64,000 nucleotides of DNA, taken from positions 8,290,501 through 8,354,500 of the forward strand of contig NZ_CP100604.1 in NCBI RefSeq assembly GCF_031202265.1, in the 5' to 3' direction. Source of the DNA: Bradyrhizobium sp. Ash2021 (GTDB lineage: Bacteria > Pseudomonadota > Alphaproteobacteria > Rhizobiales > Xanthobacteraceae). This document shows positions 9,101 through 19,173 of the stretch, one piece after another; within the stretch, counting starts at the first letter, position 1; every line of letters starts with the position of its first letter. The notes beneath the pieces are model-generated. The model saw nothing but the letters and a program-made list of their open reading frames with translations, had not been told where the DNA came from and ran no database searches. The translations under genes were made by a program, and so were the position numbers.

Positions 9101-11809
9101 CTAGCCCGTCTTGCGCACGGTCTCCATGACATTGCCCGCGGGGCGGCCGACCAGGGCTGCGTATTGGCCGATCGGGAAAGGCTTGCCGATGAAATAGCCC
9201 TGCACCGCGTCGCAACCCTCTTCCGACAGGAAGCCGAGCTGCTCCTGGGTCTCCACGCCCTCGGCGACGATCGACATTTCGAGGCCGTGGCCGAGGTCGA
9301 TGACGGCGCGCACGATCGCCGCCGATTGCGGATTGCGCCCGAGATTCATGACAAAGGCGCGGTCGATCTTGATCTTGTCGAACGGGAACGCCTGCAGATA
9401 GCTCAGCGAGGAATAGCCCGAGCCGAAATCGTCCATCGAGATGCGCACGCCGAGCGCCTTCAGCCGCCGCAACAGCGCAACGCCGCGATCGAAATCCTCG
9501 ATCAGCACGCCCTCGGTGATTTCCAGCTCGAGCCGGTCGGGCGCCAGCCCGGTTTCGAGCAGGATCGAATGCACCAGGCTGACCACATCGCCGTGCATGA
9601 ATTGCGCCGGCGACAGGTTGATCGCGACCTGCAGCGGCACCGGCCAGGAGGCCGCCTCGCGGCAGGCTTCGCGCAGGATCCACTCGCCCATTTCGACGAT
9701 CAGGCCGCTTTCTTCCGCCAGCGGAATGAACTCGCCGGGCGGGACGAAACCGCGCACCGGATGCAGCCAGCGCGCCAGCGCCTCGAAGCCGATCACCTCA
9801 CTGGTGGCAACCGTCGGCCCCGATGTGGCCTGCGGCTGGTAATGCAGCGACATTTCGCCGTTCTTGATCGCGAGCGAGAGATCCTGATGCAGCACGCGGC
9901 GATCGCGGATCTGCTGGTCCATCTCGGGCTCGAAAATGCTGATCGAGCCGCGCGATTTCGCCTTGGCGCGGAACAGGGCCGCGCCTGCATTGGCGAGCAG
10001 CGAGGCAGCGTCCGAACCGTTATGCGGGAATACCGAGATGCCGGTGGTGCAGCCGGTGCGGACCGATTTGCCGTCGATCTGGAACTCGTTCGCCAGCGCT
10101 TCGCCAAGCTGTTCGGCCAGCAACTTGGCGGACGCCGGCTGCTTGCCGTCGATGATCAATCCGAACTCGTCGCCCGAGAGCCGGGCCACCACGCCGCCGC
10201 GGGCGGAGTCCTGAAGACGGCTCGCCACTTCGATCAGCAATTTGTCGCCCATCGCATGGCCGAACACGTCGTTGACTTCCTTCAACCCGTCGAGGTCGAC
10301 GCACAGCACCGCGAACTCCTCATCGGTGCCGGCGCAGGCCTCGATCATCTGGGCCAGCGCCTGCAGGAACGCGGCGCGGTTCGGCAGGTCGGTCAGGCCG
10401 TCATGATAGGCCATGTGCGCCATCCGCGACTCGGTCTGGCGCCGATCGGTGACGTCCTCATGGGTCTTGATCAGATATTGCGGCTCGCCGCTATCGTCCA
10501 GCACGGTCATGCGACGGGTCAGGAACAGCCGCAACCCGTCCTTGGTGGAGATCGGGTGTTCTTCGGTGAGCAGGCCGCGCTTTTTGATTGCCGCCTCGTC
10601 GCGCGCGATGATCAGCTTGGCTTCGCGGGGATTGAAGATGTCGGCCGCCGTCAAGCCGGTGGCATCCTCGCGGCGGCGGTTGAGAATGGTTTCGGCGCTG
10701 CGGTTGGCCAGCAAATAGCGTCCGTCGCTGACGCGCTCGACGATCAGCGAGACCGGAATGTTGTCGACCACGAGTTCGAGGAACTTCTTGTTGTTTTCCA
10801 GCTCGCGGGACAGCGACCGGCGTTCGGTGACGTCGTCGAACAGTGCGATCAGGAATTCCGGCTCATTGTTTTCGTTGCGCGCGACCACCCGATTGGAGGC
10901 GAGAATGCGTTTCTCCGAACCGCGCTCGACGAAGAGCTCGCTGCGGAAGTAACCTTCGGGCGCATCGAGCGCGGACCGGTCCGCCTTGTCGATGCTTGCC
11001 GCGGTTCCGGGGCTGAAAATCTCGTCGGCGCGGCGGCCTACGATGTGATCGCGGGAGAAGCGCGAGAAACGTTCGAACGCACGGTTGGCGAAAATATAGC
11101 GGCCGTCCTCGATGTTCTTGGCGGCGACGCAGACCGGAACGTTGTCGAGCACCGATTCCAGGAACTGTGTGGTCGATGCCAGCTTTCGCGACAGTTTGCG
11201 CTGCTCGGTGCAGTCGTCATGGGTTGCGACAGAGCCGCCGTTCGGCAGCTGAAAATGCTTGACCAGAACCGATCTGCCGTCGGGCAGTTCGGTGATCAGG
11301 CCGTCCGGGGTGCTGGACCGGGCATAAAATCCTTCGACGCTGATATCCAGCACGCCGCGTTTGCGCCGCAACTCCAGCAATTCCGGACCGGTCATGTTGC
11401 GGGGGACGTCCGAGCGCACCAGACCGTAGATTTCGAGATAGCGGTCGTTGCAGAAGATGATCCGGCGCTCCGCATCGGTCATCACAACGCCCTGGTTGAG
11501 ATTGTTCAGGGCCGAACTGATAAATGCATTGCGCCGCAGTTGCGACCGCTTGACCTTGCGCAAGGCCGAAACTACCCACAGCCCGATCGCCATCAGAAAT
11601 GATGCGATGACGAGGCCGCCGAGCAGAATGATCCATATCGTATTCGGATCGGCGGAGCCGACATAGTTCGGGGGCGTAAAGTCATCGGATGCCGCCCATG
11701 CGTCCGCGCACGGCGCAAGGATAACGATAAAAGGGGCGACCATGCGCAGCACGGCCCGCGCCGGAATCGAATCCTTCCCGCCTGCCTGCCAATTCTTGTC
11801 AGCCATCAT
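9101..11809 (-). CDS. PAS-PAS-PAS-GGDEF-EAL membrane signalling protein
   Basis: Cyclic-di-GMP turnover protein, 902 aa. The N-terminus has a signal-like segment and a membrane helix at about residues 55-80. About three PAS domains follow, then GGDEF and EAL domains. The cyclase motif reads SGDEF near residue 548, a tolerated variant, and no RxxD inhibitory site stands five residues before it. The EAL domain keeps its key residues: FEAL near 674, INLSPAQF, ITEGVL, MDDFGSGYSSL, DKIKIDRAFV and AEGVET. It should therefore be an active phosphodiesterase, while cyclase activity is less certain. It stands alone between glpD and a divergent oxidoreductase gene. Confidence 0.9.
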   Translation of the reverse strand: MMADKNWQAGGKDSIPARAVLRMVAPFIVILAPCADAWAASDDFTPPNYVGSADPNTIWIILLGGLVIASFLMAIGLWVVSALRKVKRSQLRRNAFISSALNNLNQGVVMTDAERRIIFCNDRYLEIYGLVRSDVPRNMTGPELLELRRKRGVLDISVEGFYARSSTPDGLITELPDGRSVLVKHFQLPNGGSVATHDDCTEQRKLSRKLASTTQFLESVLDNVPVCVAAKNIEDGRYIFANRAFERFSRFSRDHIVGRRADEIFSPGTAASIDKADRSALDAPEGYFRSELFVERGSEKRILASNRVVARNENNEPEFLIALFDDVTERRSLSRELENNKKFLELVVDNIPVSLIVERVSDGRYLLANRSAETILNRRREDATGLTAADIFNPREAKLIIARDEAAIKKRGLLTEEHPISTKDGLRLFLTRRMTVLDDSGEPQYLIKTHEDVTDRRQTESRMAHMAYHDGLTDLPNRAAFLQALAQMIEACAGTDEEFAVLCVDLDGLKEVNDVFGHAMGDKLLIEVASRLQDSARGGVVARLSGDEFGLIIDGKQPASAKLLAEQLGEALANEFQIDGKSVRTGCTTGISVFPHNGSDAASLLANAGAALFRAKAKSRGSISIFEPEMDQQIRDRRVLHQDLSLAIKNGEMSLHYQPQATSGPTVATSEVIGFEALARWLHPVRGFVPPGEFIPLAEESGLIVEMGEWILREACREAASWPVPLQVAINLSPAQFMHGDVVSLVHSILLETGLAPDRLELEITEGVLIEDFDRGVALLRRLKALGVRISMDDFGSGYSSLSYLQAFPFDKIKIDRAFVMNLGRNPQSAAIVRAVIDLGHGLEMSIVAEGVETQEQLGFLSEEGCDAVQGYFIGKPFPIGQYAALVGRPAGNVMETVRKTG

Positions 11810-12078
11810 TCACCCGCGGATTTCCGCGGCGGAGTGTCTGGCTTCACGGGTTTGGATCGGGTAAACGCCTGCTCTTGCAACCCAAAAATGTGACTTAAAT
11901 TACGGCAATTGCCCTGACATGATTAATGCTTCACTAACGGGGCCGGCGTTCGAGGTGTATTTCGAGACAATCCAAGGGGTTGCCAAGGGGTTGCTCGACC
12001 GCTTTGCTGAACGAAACGATAATAACTGAGCGCGGTTGCAGCCTAACTTCGCGCCAAATTTCCGGACCTGAAGCGCAC

Positions 12079-13182
12079 ATGGACAAGGTTGATTGCGTCG
12101 TCATCGGAGCGGGTGTGATCGGGCTTGCGGTGGCGCGGCAGCTCGCCCAGGCGGGCCGCGAAGTGATCGTGCTGGAGGCGGCCGAGGGGATCGGCACCGT
12201 GACCTCGTCACGCAACAGCGAGGTGATCCATGCCGGCATCTATTATCGCGCCGGCAGCCTGATGGCGCAGATGTGCGTCAGCGGCAAGCACGCGCTCTAC
12301 CGGTATTGCCGCGATCACGGTATCCCGCATCGCAATTGCGGCAAGCTGATCGTCGCAACGACGCCGAAAGAAACCGAAAAACTGCAATCAATCCGGGCCC
12401 ATGCCGAAGCCAATGGCGTGCTCGATATGCAGCTCCTGGCGGGTGACGCCGCTCGCGCGCTGGAGCCGGCGCTGAATTGCGATGCGGCGCTGCTGTCGCC
12501 ATCCACCGGGATCATCGACAGCCACGCCTACATGCTGGCGCTGCGGGGCGATGCCGAAGCGGCAGGCGCAGCATACGCGTTTTACACGCCGCTGGTGCGC
12601 GCCAAGGCCGCCGCGGGCAGGATCGAAATCGAGGCCGGCGGCGACGCGCCGATGACGCTGGAATGCAATCTGCTCGTCAATGCGGCCGGGCTCGGCGCGC
12701 CGGCCATCGCGCGCAGCGTCGAGGGCATGCCGATCGAGCTGATACCGTCAGCCTATCTGGCGAAGGGGAACTATTTCAGTTGCAGCGCCCGGGCGCCGTT
12801 TTCGCACCTGATCTATCCGGTGCCCGAACCCGGCGGACTGGGCGTGCACCTCACGCTCGACATGGCCGGACAGGCGCGGTTCGGTCCCGACGTGGAATGG
12901 GTGGATGCGATCGACTACGCGGTCGATCCGGCGCGGGCGGACCGGTTCTATCCGGCAATCCGCAAATACTGGCCGACTCTGCCGGACGGCGCGCTGATGC
13001 CGAGCTATTCCGGAATCCGGCCGAAGATCGTTCCGCCGGCGGTAGCGACCCAGGATTTCCTGATCCAGGGACCGCGCGATCACGGCGTGAGCGGCCTGAT
13101 CAACCTGTTCGGCATCGAATCGCCCGGATTGACGTCGTCACTGGCGATCGCGGACCATGTCGGCGAACTGGCCAAGGCGTAG
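12079..13182 (+). CDS. lhgO: L-2-hydroxyglutarate oxidase/dehydrogenase (LhgO family)
   Basis: FAD-dependent enzyme of the DAO fold that returns L-2-hydroxyglutarate to 2-oxoglutarate, 367 aa. The flavin-binding [15 protein letters not shown] lies at residues 10-24. It is followed by [11 protein letters not shown], a signature of this family, and C-terminal SYSGIRPKI and [21 protein letters not shown] chose the ATG at 12079 because the upstream frame extension has no family resemblance. Other DAO-family substrates are possible, but the HAGIYY motif and length favour LhgO. Confidence 0.8.
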   Translation: MDKVDCVVIGAGVIGLAVARQLAQAGREVIVLEAAEGIGTVTSSRNSEVIHAGIYYRAGSLMAQMCVSGKHALYRYCRDHGIPHRNCGKLIVATTPKETEKLQSIRAHAEANGVLDMQLLAGDAARALEPALNCDAALLSPSTGIIDSHAYMLALRGDAEAAGAAYAFYTPLVRAKAAAGRIEIEAGGDAPMTLECNLLVNAAGLGAPAIARSVEGMPIELIPSAYLAKGNYFSCSARAPFSHLIYPVPEPGGLGVHLTLDMAGQARFGPDVEWVDAIDYAVDPARADRFYPAIRKYWPTLPDGALMPSYSGIRPKIVPPAVATQDFLIQGPRDHGVSGLINLFGIESPGLTSSLAIADHVGELAKA

Positions 13183-13196
13183 CGACACCCCTGCGG

Positions 13197-13223
13197 CGGA
13201 TGAGCACAAAGCGCGCTCATCCG
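13197..13223 (+). terminator. Hairpin after the LhgO gene
   Basis: Perfect nine-base arms CGGATGAGC and GCTCATCCG with a nine-base loop, 14 bases past the stop. There is no strong T-run after it, so it is either a weak terminator or a message-stabilising hairpin. Confidence 0.5.
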
Positions 13224-13263
13224 GCGACAAAGGGTGCTTCCAACGCTACTTGGGGAGTTACGA

Positions 13264-13449
13264 CTAGTGGAGAGTCTCGCTCGCGGTGTGCTTCAACCGC
13301 TCGATCTCATCCTTGACCATCAACTTGCGGCGCTTCAACTCGAGAATTTGCAGGTCGTCTGTGGAAAGGTGCACGAGCGCTTCGTGCAATTCATTTTCGA
13401 GAATCTTGTGTTTACGTTCCAGTTCAACAAGATGCGCCTGTATTGCCAT
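13264..13449 (-). CDS. DUF465 (YdcH-family) small helical protein
   Basis: 61 aa, almost wholly helical and charged: an antiparallel coiled-coil hairpin typical of DUF465, with the conserved core LKRRKLMVKDEIERL. Start at ATG 13449 is supported by a strong GAGGAGA site seven bases upstream; the longer frame to 13575 lacks such support. The function of the family is unknown. It is divergent to a second DUF465 gene at 13690. Confidence 0.75.
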   Translation of the reverse strand: MAIQAHLVELERKHKILENELHEALVHLSTDDLQILELKRRKLMVKDEIERLKHTASETLH

Positions 13450-13689
13450 ACGAAATCTCCTCGGTGGGTAAAACCTCAGATTCGATCCGGACGAATAAGT
13501 GTACACAAGCCACCGAATCTGTCGATGGGTATCGCGAATCGCCTGGCTCATATTTTCGGATTTATCTGTAACCAATCGTGAGTATGGAACCTGGTCAGCT
13601 TGCGGAGCGGGCTCACAGGGACGATATTCGCCCGGCGGCTTCCGAAAAACCGTTTACAACCTCATCGTGCTTATTAGCTAACGTACACC

Positions 13690-13896
13690 ATGACCAACGA
13701 AGATGAGCGCGAACTCCATACTGAGCTGGCGAGGCTGCAGCAGGAGCACCGCGATCTCGACGCGGCGATCGATGCCCTGCATCAATCGCCGGCGCCCGAC
13801 TTGCTGCGGCTGCAGCGCTTGAAGAAGCGCAAGCTGCAATTGCGCGACCGCATCGCCTTCATCGAAGACCAGATCACGCCTGATATCATTGCCTGA
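13690..13896 (+). CDS. DUF465 (YdcH-family) small helical protein
   Basis: 68 aa helical-hairpin protein. It has the family core LQRLKKRKLQLRDRIAFIEDQ near the C-terminus and the turn HQSPAPDLLRL in the middle. It faces away from the DUF465 gene at 13264-13449, with about 240 bases between the starts that must hold both promoters. The two proteins share layout but differ clearly in sequence, so they are old paralogues. Function is not known for the family. Confidence 0.7.
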   Translation: MTNEDERELHTELARLQQEHRDLDAAIDALHQSPAPDLLRLQRLKKRKLQLRDRIAFIEDQITPDIIA

Positions 13897-13977
13897 TTGC
13901 CGGTGTTGACTGCCATTCCGGCATCGCGCAGACGGGTCCGTGTGATGCGCGGCCCGATGTCAGGCTCCGGACCGGAC

Positions 13978-14358
13978 TCAGGTGCCGCCCGTCAACTCCA
14001 GCAGCACGCCGGCGAGCGCTTCGGCCTCGTAGGGTTTCTGCAAAAACCGCCCGCCCTCCGGCAGATCTTTTTCCCCGACATCCACAAGGCCCGATGTCGC
14101 GACGATCTTGATCGGCGGCCAGCGGCCCCTGACCGCGCGGGCGAGTTTCAACCCGTCCATCGAACCCGGCATCTGGATATCGGTGAACACGACACTGATG
14201 TCGCGACGGGCCTCCAGGATTTCGATCGCGTCATCGGCATTGGCAGCTTCGACAACCTCGAAGCCTGCATCGGTGATCATGCCGACCGCATCCATCCGCA
14301 ACAGAAACTCGTCCTCGACGATCAACACCACAGGCCTTTTGCGGGCCGCAGGACGCAT
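13978..14358 (-). CDS. Single-domain response regulator (CheY-like receiver)
   Basis: 126 aa receiver domain with no output domain. Acidic pocket residues are in VEDEFLL (residues 15-17). The phospho-acceptor Asp is in VVFTDIQMPG, the switch Ser in IVATSG, and the conserved Lys in FLQKPYEAEAL. The ATG at 14358 was chosen because sequence upstream in frame is not receiver-like. No histidine kinase gene lies beside it, so its partner is encoded elsewhere. It resembles receivers found with PAS kinases of the general stress or light responses, but this is not provable here. Confidence 0.8.
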   Translation of the reverse strand: MRPAARKRPVVLIVEDEFLLRMDAVGMITDAGFEVVEAANADDAIEILEARRDISVVFTDIQMPGSMDGLKLARAVRGRWPPIKIVATSGLVDVGEKDLPEGGRFLQKPYEAEALAGVLLELTGGT

Positions 14359-14635
14359 GCGCTTAAACTCCCCGCCAATCGGCGTTAAGTGCCGAATATC
14401 GTTTTCGTTCCGCGCCGCGCGATTTTCCCGACACCCGCTTCCGAAAGCGCGCGCCGATGGCGGAACCAGCGACGTGACATCGTCGCCGCAGGCGACGCGG
14501 TTCACCTTCCGCACGCCGCTTGCGCAAGGCGGGCAGCAGTGCCGGGAAAACGAATTTTGCGCGGCTGCTCCGGCTTGACTCTACCAGAACAAAAGAAGAA
14601 CATATCCCTGCCGCCAGCCAAAGAGGGAGCTTCCT

Positions 14636-14911
14636 ATGTCCGCACCATCGTCCCTGTCCGACAACAGCCGTTACGAGCAGGCCTGCGACCAGGCGATCGC
14701 GATGTGCGATGGCAATCTGCGCTCGACCATCAAGGCGCTGATCATGGCGAACGAATATCTGGAAACCGAACTGGAGGAATTGCAGGCGGCGATCGCGGCC
14801 GGCTGCGTGCCGGCCAGATCATATTCCAGCGAAGTGGCGACCGGTTCGCGTGACGAGAGCGCGTCGAAACAAAAGACGGGGACGTCACGCGCTAGCAGTA
14901 GTGCCGCCTGA
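14636..14911 (+). CDS. Small hypothetical protein
   Basis: 91 aa, not recognised. A helical acidic middle (roughly residues 25-55, ELEELQAAIAAG) suggests a short coiled coil; the tail is Ser/Lys-rich and probably disordered. The start has a good AGGGAG site. It is followed after 24 bases by another small gene on the same strand, and the two likely form one transcript. Confidence 0.6.
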   Translation: MSAPSSLSDNSRYEQACDQAIAMCDGNLRSTIKALIMANEYLETELEELQAAIAAGCVPARSYSSEVATGSRDESASKQKTGTSRASSSAA

Positions 14912-14935
14912 TCGATCAAGACGGGAGTGATAAAG

Positions 14936-15187
14936 ATGGCCGATGTCACGTACTACGTAGCACTGCCATTCCTGCAGGATGACGACGGCTCGCCGGTCGC
15001 GGGCGCGGCGGAGGAATGCCAGAGCCCGACCACCGCATTGCGGCGCGCCGAGATCCTGTCGCGGACCCCCGGCAGCATCGGCGCCGTTGCGTTCAGCCGT
15101 ACGGGCGATCCCATGATCGGCGAATTCGGCGACGCGCAATTGCTGCGGAAATTCGGCAACGTGCCGGACGATCTGAGCGGGCTGTAG
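14936..15187 (+). CDS. Small hypothetical protein
   Basis: 83 aa, not recognised at family level. It reads as a compact soluble domain with an N-terminal strand MADVTYYVALPF and later GAVAFSRTGDP. The start ATG at 14936 has GGGAG nine bases upstream; an in-frame GTG at 14927 is too close to that site. It probably forms a two-gene operon with the preceding gene. Its stop is about ten bases before a dispersed repeat. Confidence 0.6.
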   Translation: MADVTYYVALPFLQDDDGSPVAGAAEECQSPTTALRRAEILSRTPGSIGAVAFSRTGDPMIGEFGDAQLLRKFGNVPDDLSGL

Positions 15188-15196
15188 ATTTTTTTC

Positions 15197-15357
15197 GTCA
15201 TTGCAGCAGGCGTCGGCGACGAAGCAATCCGGTCCGTCTTGCACGTTTGACCGCTTATGGATTGCTTCCGCCTTCGCTCGTTGAGCTACGGCGGACAAGT
15301 CGCGGAGCCGGTTGTCGGACGCGCGGTTCGCGCGAGCCGTTGGCTCGAAGTGACGAT
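15197..15357. repeat. Dispersed palindromic repeat overlapping the 3' end of a cyclase gene
   Basis: The element opens CGTCATTGCAGCAGGCGTCG, carries GAAGCAATCC and GGATTGCTTC, and ends GTTGGCTCGAAGTGACG. It matches the plan of the element at 4517-4637. Its right part lies inside the reading frame of the diguanylate cyclase gene on the minus strand and supplies the final codons and stop. Confidence 0.7.
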
Positions 15358-16052
15358 GGCATGCCGTTCGCTTCACCCTCATGCCGCCGCTGCGCCTTGC
15401 GCACATACATCGCGCTGTCGGCCTCTTCCAGCGCGCGGCCGGCTTCCGCATGAGGACCGAGGATCGCGACGCCGGCGGATGCGCCCGCGGCGACGGTTTC
15501 GCCGCTAAACACGAAGGTGAGACGATCGATCGCCGCCTCCAGCGCCGCCGCCTTGGCCTTGGCATCGGTCTCGCTGAGGTTCCACAACAGCAGCGCGAAC
15601 TCGTCGCCGCCGAGCCGGCCGACCACATCCGAAGAGCGCACCTGGCTGCAGAGCGTGGCCGCAATGGCCTTGAGCACCTGATCGCCCGCGGCGTGCCCGA
15701 AGGCATCGTTGACCGGCTTTAAGCGATCGACGTCGAGTATGATCAAGGCGCCGCTGGCGTGATAGCGCTTGATGTAGGCGATCGAGCGGTGGAGTTCGCG
15801 CTCGAAACCGCGCCGGTTCAGGATATCCAGCAGGAAGTCGGTCTCAGCCGAGGCCTGCAACTCGTCGATCCGCGCCAGCGCCTGCGCCAACTGCGTCTTG
15901 AGCCGCCGAATCGTCGATTTGGCATCGCCGAGCGCGGCCGGAGGCGGGGGGAGCGACGCAGGGGGGCGGCGCGGCGCGGCCTTGCGCCCTGCCGCGGCGG
16001 TTTTACGGCTTTTTGCAGCCCCTGAGGCTGCCGCCCTGGTTTTCTTCTTCAT
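15255..16052 (-). CDS. Diguanylate cyclase (GGDEF), tail derived from a repeat
   Basis: 265 aa cytoplasmic protein: an Ala/Lys/Pro-rich N-terminus (1-45), a short coiled coil (about 45-72), then a GGDEF domain (about 73-225). The active motif RLGGDEFA is intact. The inhibitory site RSSD stands exactly five residues before GGDEF, so it should be an active, product-inhibited cyclase making c-di-GMP. The last 34 or so residues, Ser/Arg/Pro-rich, are translated from the dispersed repeat and are unlike the family. It is a single gene divergent to purE. Confidence 0.85.
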   Translation of the reverse strand: MKKKTRAAASGAAKSRKTAAAGRKAAPRRPPASLPPPPAALGDAKSTIRRLKTQLAQALARIDELQASAETDFLLDILNRRGFERELHRSIAYIKRYHASGALIILDVDRLKPVNDAFGHAAGDQVLKAIAATLCSQVRSSDVVGRLGGDEFALLLWNLSETDAKAKAAALEAAIDRLTFVFSGETVAAGASAGVAILGPHAEAGRALEEADSAMYVRKAQRRHEGEANGMPSSLRANGSREPRVRQPAPRLVRRSSTSEGGSNP

Positions 16053-16204
16053 GGCCTTCCCTGTGCAGGCTTGCTTATGAAGGCTTGCCGGGATTCACCA
16101 AGACAGGATAGTCCATTCCGTACCCCTTGCCACGCCTTGGATGAAGCCCGGGCCGACCCTATAATCCGGCCTATGTTTCTGGATTCCCGAACAGAATTGA
16201 CGAC

Positions 16205-16693
16205 ATGACCGCCCCCATCGCCATCATCATGGGAAGCCAGTCCGACTGGGAAACCATGCGCCATACCGCCGAAACACTGGCGGCGCTCGGTATTGCCTGT
16301 GAAAAGCGCATCGTCTCGGCCCATCGCACCCCGGACCGGCTGTACGCTTTCGCCAAGGGGGCCAAGACCGAGGGCTTTCAGATCATCATCGCCGGCGCCG
16401 GAGGTGCGGCGCATCTGCCGGGTATGGCGGCGGCGCTGACGGAACTTCCGGTGTTCGGCGTTCCCGTCGAATCCAAGGCGCTGTCCGGCGTCGATTCGCT
16501 GTACTCGATCGTGCAGATGCCCGCAGGCATCCCGGTCGGGACGCTGGCGATCGGAAAAGCCGGCGCCATCAACGCCGCGCTGCTCGCGGCCAGCGTGCTC
16601 GCGCTGAACGATCCGGCGCTGGCGGCAAGGCTCGCCGCCTGGCGTCAACAGCAAACCGAGGCGGTCGCCGAGCGGCCGGAGGGAACGGCGTGA
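16205..16693 (+). CDS. purE: N5-carboxyaminoimidazole ribonucleotide mutase
   Basis: Purine synthesis enzyme that moves the carboxylate of N5-CAIR to give CAIR, 162 aa. Class I PurE signatures are MGSQSDW (residues 9-15), the active-site [21 protein letters not shown] and the later [18 protein letters not shown]. It overlaps purK by four bases (GTGA), so the pair forms a coupled operon as is usual in proteobacteria. Confidence 0.95.
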   Translation: MTAPIAIIMGSQSDWETMRHTAETLAALGIACEKRIVSAHRTPDRLYAFAKGAKTEGFQIIIAGAGGAAHLPGMAAALTELPVFGVPVESKALSGVDSLYSIVQMPAGIPVGTLAIGKAGAINAALLAASVLALNDPALAARLAAWRQQQTEAVAERPEGTA

Positions 16694-17790
16694 CAGCTTC
16701 AAGTCAGGTGAAGCTGCAGCCGGGCGACACCATCGGAATTCTCGGCGGCGGACAATTGGGCCGGATGCTGGCCATGGCGGCGGCGCGCCTCGGGTTCAGG
16801 TGCCAGGTGTTTTCGCCGGACCCGGATTCGCCCGCCTTCGACGTCGTGCTGAATGCGACCTGCGCCGAATATGCCGATGTCGAGGCGCTGGAGCTGTTCG
16901 CCAACGACGTCGACGTCGTCACCTATGAATTCGAGAACGTACCGGCCGCGACCGCCATGGTGCTGGCCGCGCGCCGCCCGGTGCTCCCTGCGCAGAAGAT
17001 CCTCGAGACCACGCAAGACCGGCTGATCGAAAAGGACTTTATCACCAGGCTCGGCATCGGCACCGCGGACTATGCCGACGTGTCTTCGGCGGCGACACTG
17101 CGCGCGGCAATCAACCGCATTGGCCTTCCGGCGGTGATAAAAACCCGCCGCTTCGGCTATGACGGCAAGGGCCAGGCCATCATCCGCGAGGGCGACGATC
17201 CCGATCAGATCTGGAACGATCTCGGCACCAAATCCGCGATCCTCGAGGCGTTCGTGCCGTTCGAGCGCGAAATCTCCGTGATCGCCGCGCGCAGCGCCAA
17301 CGGCGATGTCGAATGCTACGACGTCACCGAAAACGAGCACCGCGACCATATTCTGAAAATCTCGCGCGCCCCGGCCGATATCCCGGATGAGCTCGCCGCG
17401 CAGGCGCGATCGATCGCCGAGAAGATCGCCAATGCGCTGGACTATGTCGGCGTGCTCGCGGTCGAGATGTTCGTGGTGATGGAGAATGGCGGGCCGCAGG
17501 TGCTGGTCAACGAGATCGCGCCGCGGGTGCACAATTCCGGCCACTGGACGCTCGACGGCGCCTCGATCTCGCAATTCGAGCAGCACATCCGCGCCATTGC
17601 CGGCTGGCCGCTCGGCAAGCCGGTCCGCCATGGCCCGGTGACTATGACGAACCTGATCGGCGACGACATCCTGGGCTATGAGCAATGGCTGACGGTCCCC
17701 GGTGCGACCGTGCACCTTTACGGCAAGGGCCCGCCGCGGCCGGGCCGCAAGATGGGACACGTCACCGAGGTGCTGCCGCGTGAGAAATAG
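16690..17790 (+). CDS. purK: N5-carboxyaminoimidazole ribonucleotide synthase
   Basis: ATP-grasp enzyme making N5-CAIR from AIR, bicarbonate and ATP, 366 aa. The N-terminal [16 protein letters not shown] is followed by the domain start [10 protein letters not shown], then [12 protein letters not shown] and [17 protein letters not shown]-terminal [14 protein letters not shown] and [16 protein letters not shown] complete the family pattern. The GTG start lies in the stop of purE. Product channelling with PurE is expected. Confidence 0.95.
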   Translation: MTASSQVKLQPGDTIGILGGGQLGRMLAMAAARLGFRCQVFSPDPDSPAFDVVLNATCAEYADVEALELFANDVDVVTYEFENVPAATAMVLAARRPVLPAQKILETTQDRLIEKDFITRLGIGTADYADVSSAATLRAAINRIGLPAVIKTRRFGYDGKGQAIIREGDDPDQIWNDLGTKSAILEAFVPFEREISVIAARSANGDVECYDVTENEHRDHILKISRAPADIPDELAAQARSIAEKIANALDYVGVLAVEMFVVMENGGPQVLVNEIAPRVHNSGHWTLDGASISQFEQHIRAIAGWPLGKPVRHGPVTMTNLIGDDILGYEQWLTVPGATVHLYGKGPPRPGRKMGHVTEVLPREK

Positions 17791-17802
17791 CCGCCGCCCG
17801 CG

Positions 17803-18516
17803 TCAGGTACCTGCGACGACACCGCCCGGCTCATCGCTGAGCCAGCGATAGATCACGCCACCCAGCACCCCGCCGATCAGCGGCGCGACCCAGAACAGCC
17901 AGAGCTGCGCCAGCGCCCATCCGCCGACGAACAGCGCCGGACCGGTGCTGCGCGCCGGATTCACCGAAGTGTTGGTGACGGGAATGCTGACGAGATGGAT
18001 CATCACCAGCGCCAATCCGATGGCGAGCGGCGCGAAGCCTGCGGGCGCCTTGCCGTGGGTCGCGCCCATGATGATGAACAGGAACATCATGGTCATCACC
18101 ACTTCCATGATGAAGCACGCGACCAGGCTGTATTGGCCCGGCGAATGCGCCCCATAGCCGTTGGACGCAAAACCCTTGGCAACGTCGAAGCCGGCAGCGC
18201 CGCTGGCAATGACATAAAGCAGCGCGGAAGCAGCAATGGCGCCGATCACCTGCGCGATGACATAGGGGGCGACCTGCCCCGCCGGAAAGCGCCCGCCTGC
18301 GGCGAGGCCCACCGTCACCGCGGGATTGAGATGGCAGCCGGAGATATGGCCGATCGCATAGGCCATGGTCACGACGCTAAGCCCGAACGTCAGCGCGACC
18401 CCCACCAATCCGATGCCGACTTGGGGAAATGCCGCCGCGATGACCGCGCTGCCGCAGCCCGCGAAAGTCAGCCAAAACGTCCCAATCGCCTCGGCTGCGT
18501 ACTTTCTTGTGTTCAT
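17803..18516 (-). CDS. aqpZ: Aquaporin Z
   Basis: Inner-membrane water channel, 237 aa with six helices. The two pore motifs are NPA at residues 64-66 and 186-188. Selectivity-filter positions His174, Thr183 and Arg189 fall at the same numbers as in E. coli AqpZ, with a Phe near 44, so it should pass water rather than glycerol. Transcribed toward purK, with only 12 bases between the converging stops. A plain single gene with no sign of transfer. Confidence 0.93.
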   Translation of the reverse strand: MNTRKYAAEAIGTFWLTFAGCGSAVIAAAFPQVGIGLVGVALTFGLSVVTMAYAIGHISGCHLNPAVTVGLAAGGRFPAGQVAPYVIAQVIGAIAASALLYVIASGAAGFDVAKGFASNGYGAHSPGQYSLVACFIMEVVMTMMFLFIIMGATHGKAPAGFAPLAIGLALVMIHLVSIPVTNTSVNPARSTGPALFVGGWALAQLWLFWVAPLIGGVLGGVIYRWLSDEPGGVVAGT

Positions 18517-18752
18517 GATTTCCTCCCCTTGGCTGACCGAAACCTAGGCAAGCCTCGTTAAGGTGCACTGAAGGTCTGGAACCAAGCTTATGCGAAGTGA
18601 TTCGGGCCTTTTCCGGCACAAACCCCCGTCCCGCAGGTGGACATGGCCGGTTTTGTCTGATACATCCGCGCCCTCAAGGTTAAGGGTCAGGCCTTTCGCC
18701 GACCCTTTGCTTTACCCGAATTCCTATCCGTTCAATTGAAAGAGGATGCCGC

Positions 18753-19058
18753 GTGCAGGTTCTCGTCCGCGATAACAACGTCGATCAAGCCCTCAAGGCG
18801 CTGAAGAAGAAGATGCAGCGCGAGGGCATTTTCCGCGAGATGAAGCTCCGCGGACACTATGAAAAGCCCTCCGAGAAGAAGGCCCGCGAAAAGGCCGAAG
18901 CCGTGCGCCGTGCGCGCAAGCTGGCCCGCAAGAAGCTGCAGCGCGAAGGCCTGCTGCCGATGAAGCCGAAGCCGGTGTTTGGCGCCGGTCCGGGTGCCGA
19001 GCGCGGTGGCGCTGGCGGCGGCCGTGGTGGTCCGGGCGCAGGTCGCGGACCGCGCTGA
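18753..19058 (+). CDS. rpsU: 30S ribosomal protein S21
   Basis: Small-subunit protein involved in translation initiation, 101 aa. The S21 core covers residues 1-62 ([20 protein letters not shown] through [19 protein letters not shown]). A Gly/Arg-rich tail, frequent in Rhizobiales, makes it about 30 residues longer than E. coli S21. The GTG start has AGAGGA seven bases upstream. It is a single gene with a strong terminator just behind it. Confidence 0.95.
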   Translation: MQVLVRDNNVDQALKALKKKMQREGIFREMKLRGHYEKPSEKKAREKAEAVRRARKLARKKLQREGLLPMKPKPVFGAGPGAERGGAGGGRGGPGAGRGPR

Positions 19059-19086
19059 TCCCTGGTGCAGATTTGAGAATCCGATG

Positions 19087-19116
19087 ACGCGGGCCTTGCG
19101 CCCGCGTTGTTGTTTT
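19087..19116 (+). terminator. Rho-independent terminator of rpsU
   Basis: Eight-base arms ACGCGGGC (19087-19094) and GCCCGCGT (19100-19107), five-base loop, then TTGTTGTTTT. It lies 28 bases after the rpsU stop. Confidence 0.8.
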
Positions 19117-19173
19117 GCGGGGCGCATTTTCCGGGTTACCAATACAGGGTTCTCCGCGCGAGCATTTTCCACA

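Noticed and set aside
9164..11602. Long 812-residue open frame on the plus strand
   Set aside because: It is antisense to the PAS-GGDEF-EAL gene, is rich in Arg, Gln, Asp and His, and has no domain. It is a high-GC shadow frame.
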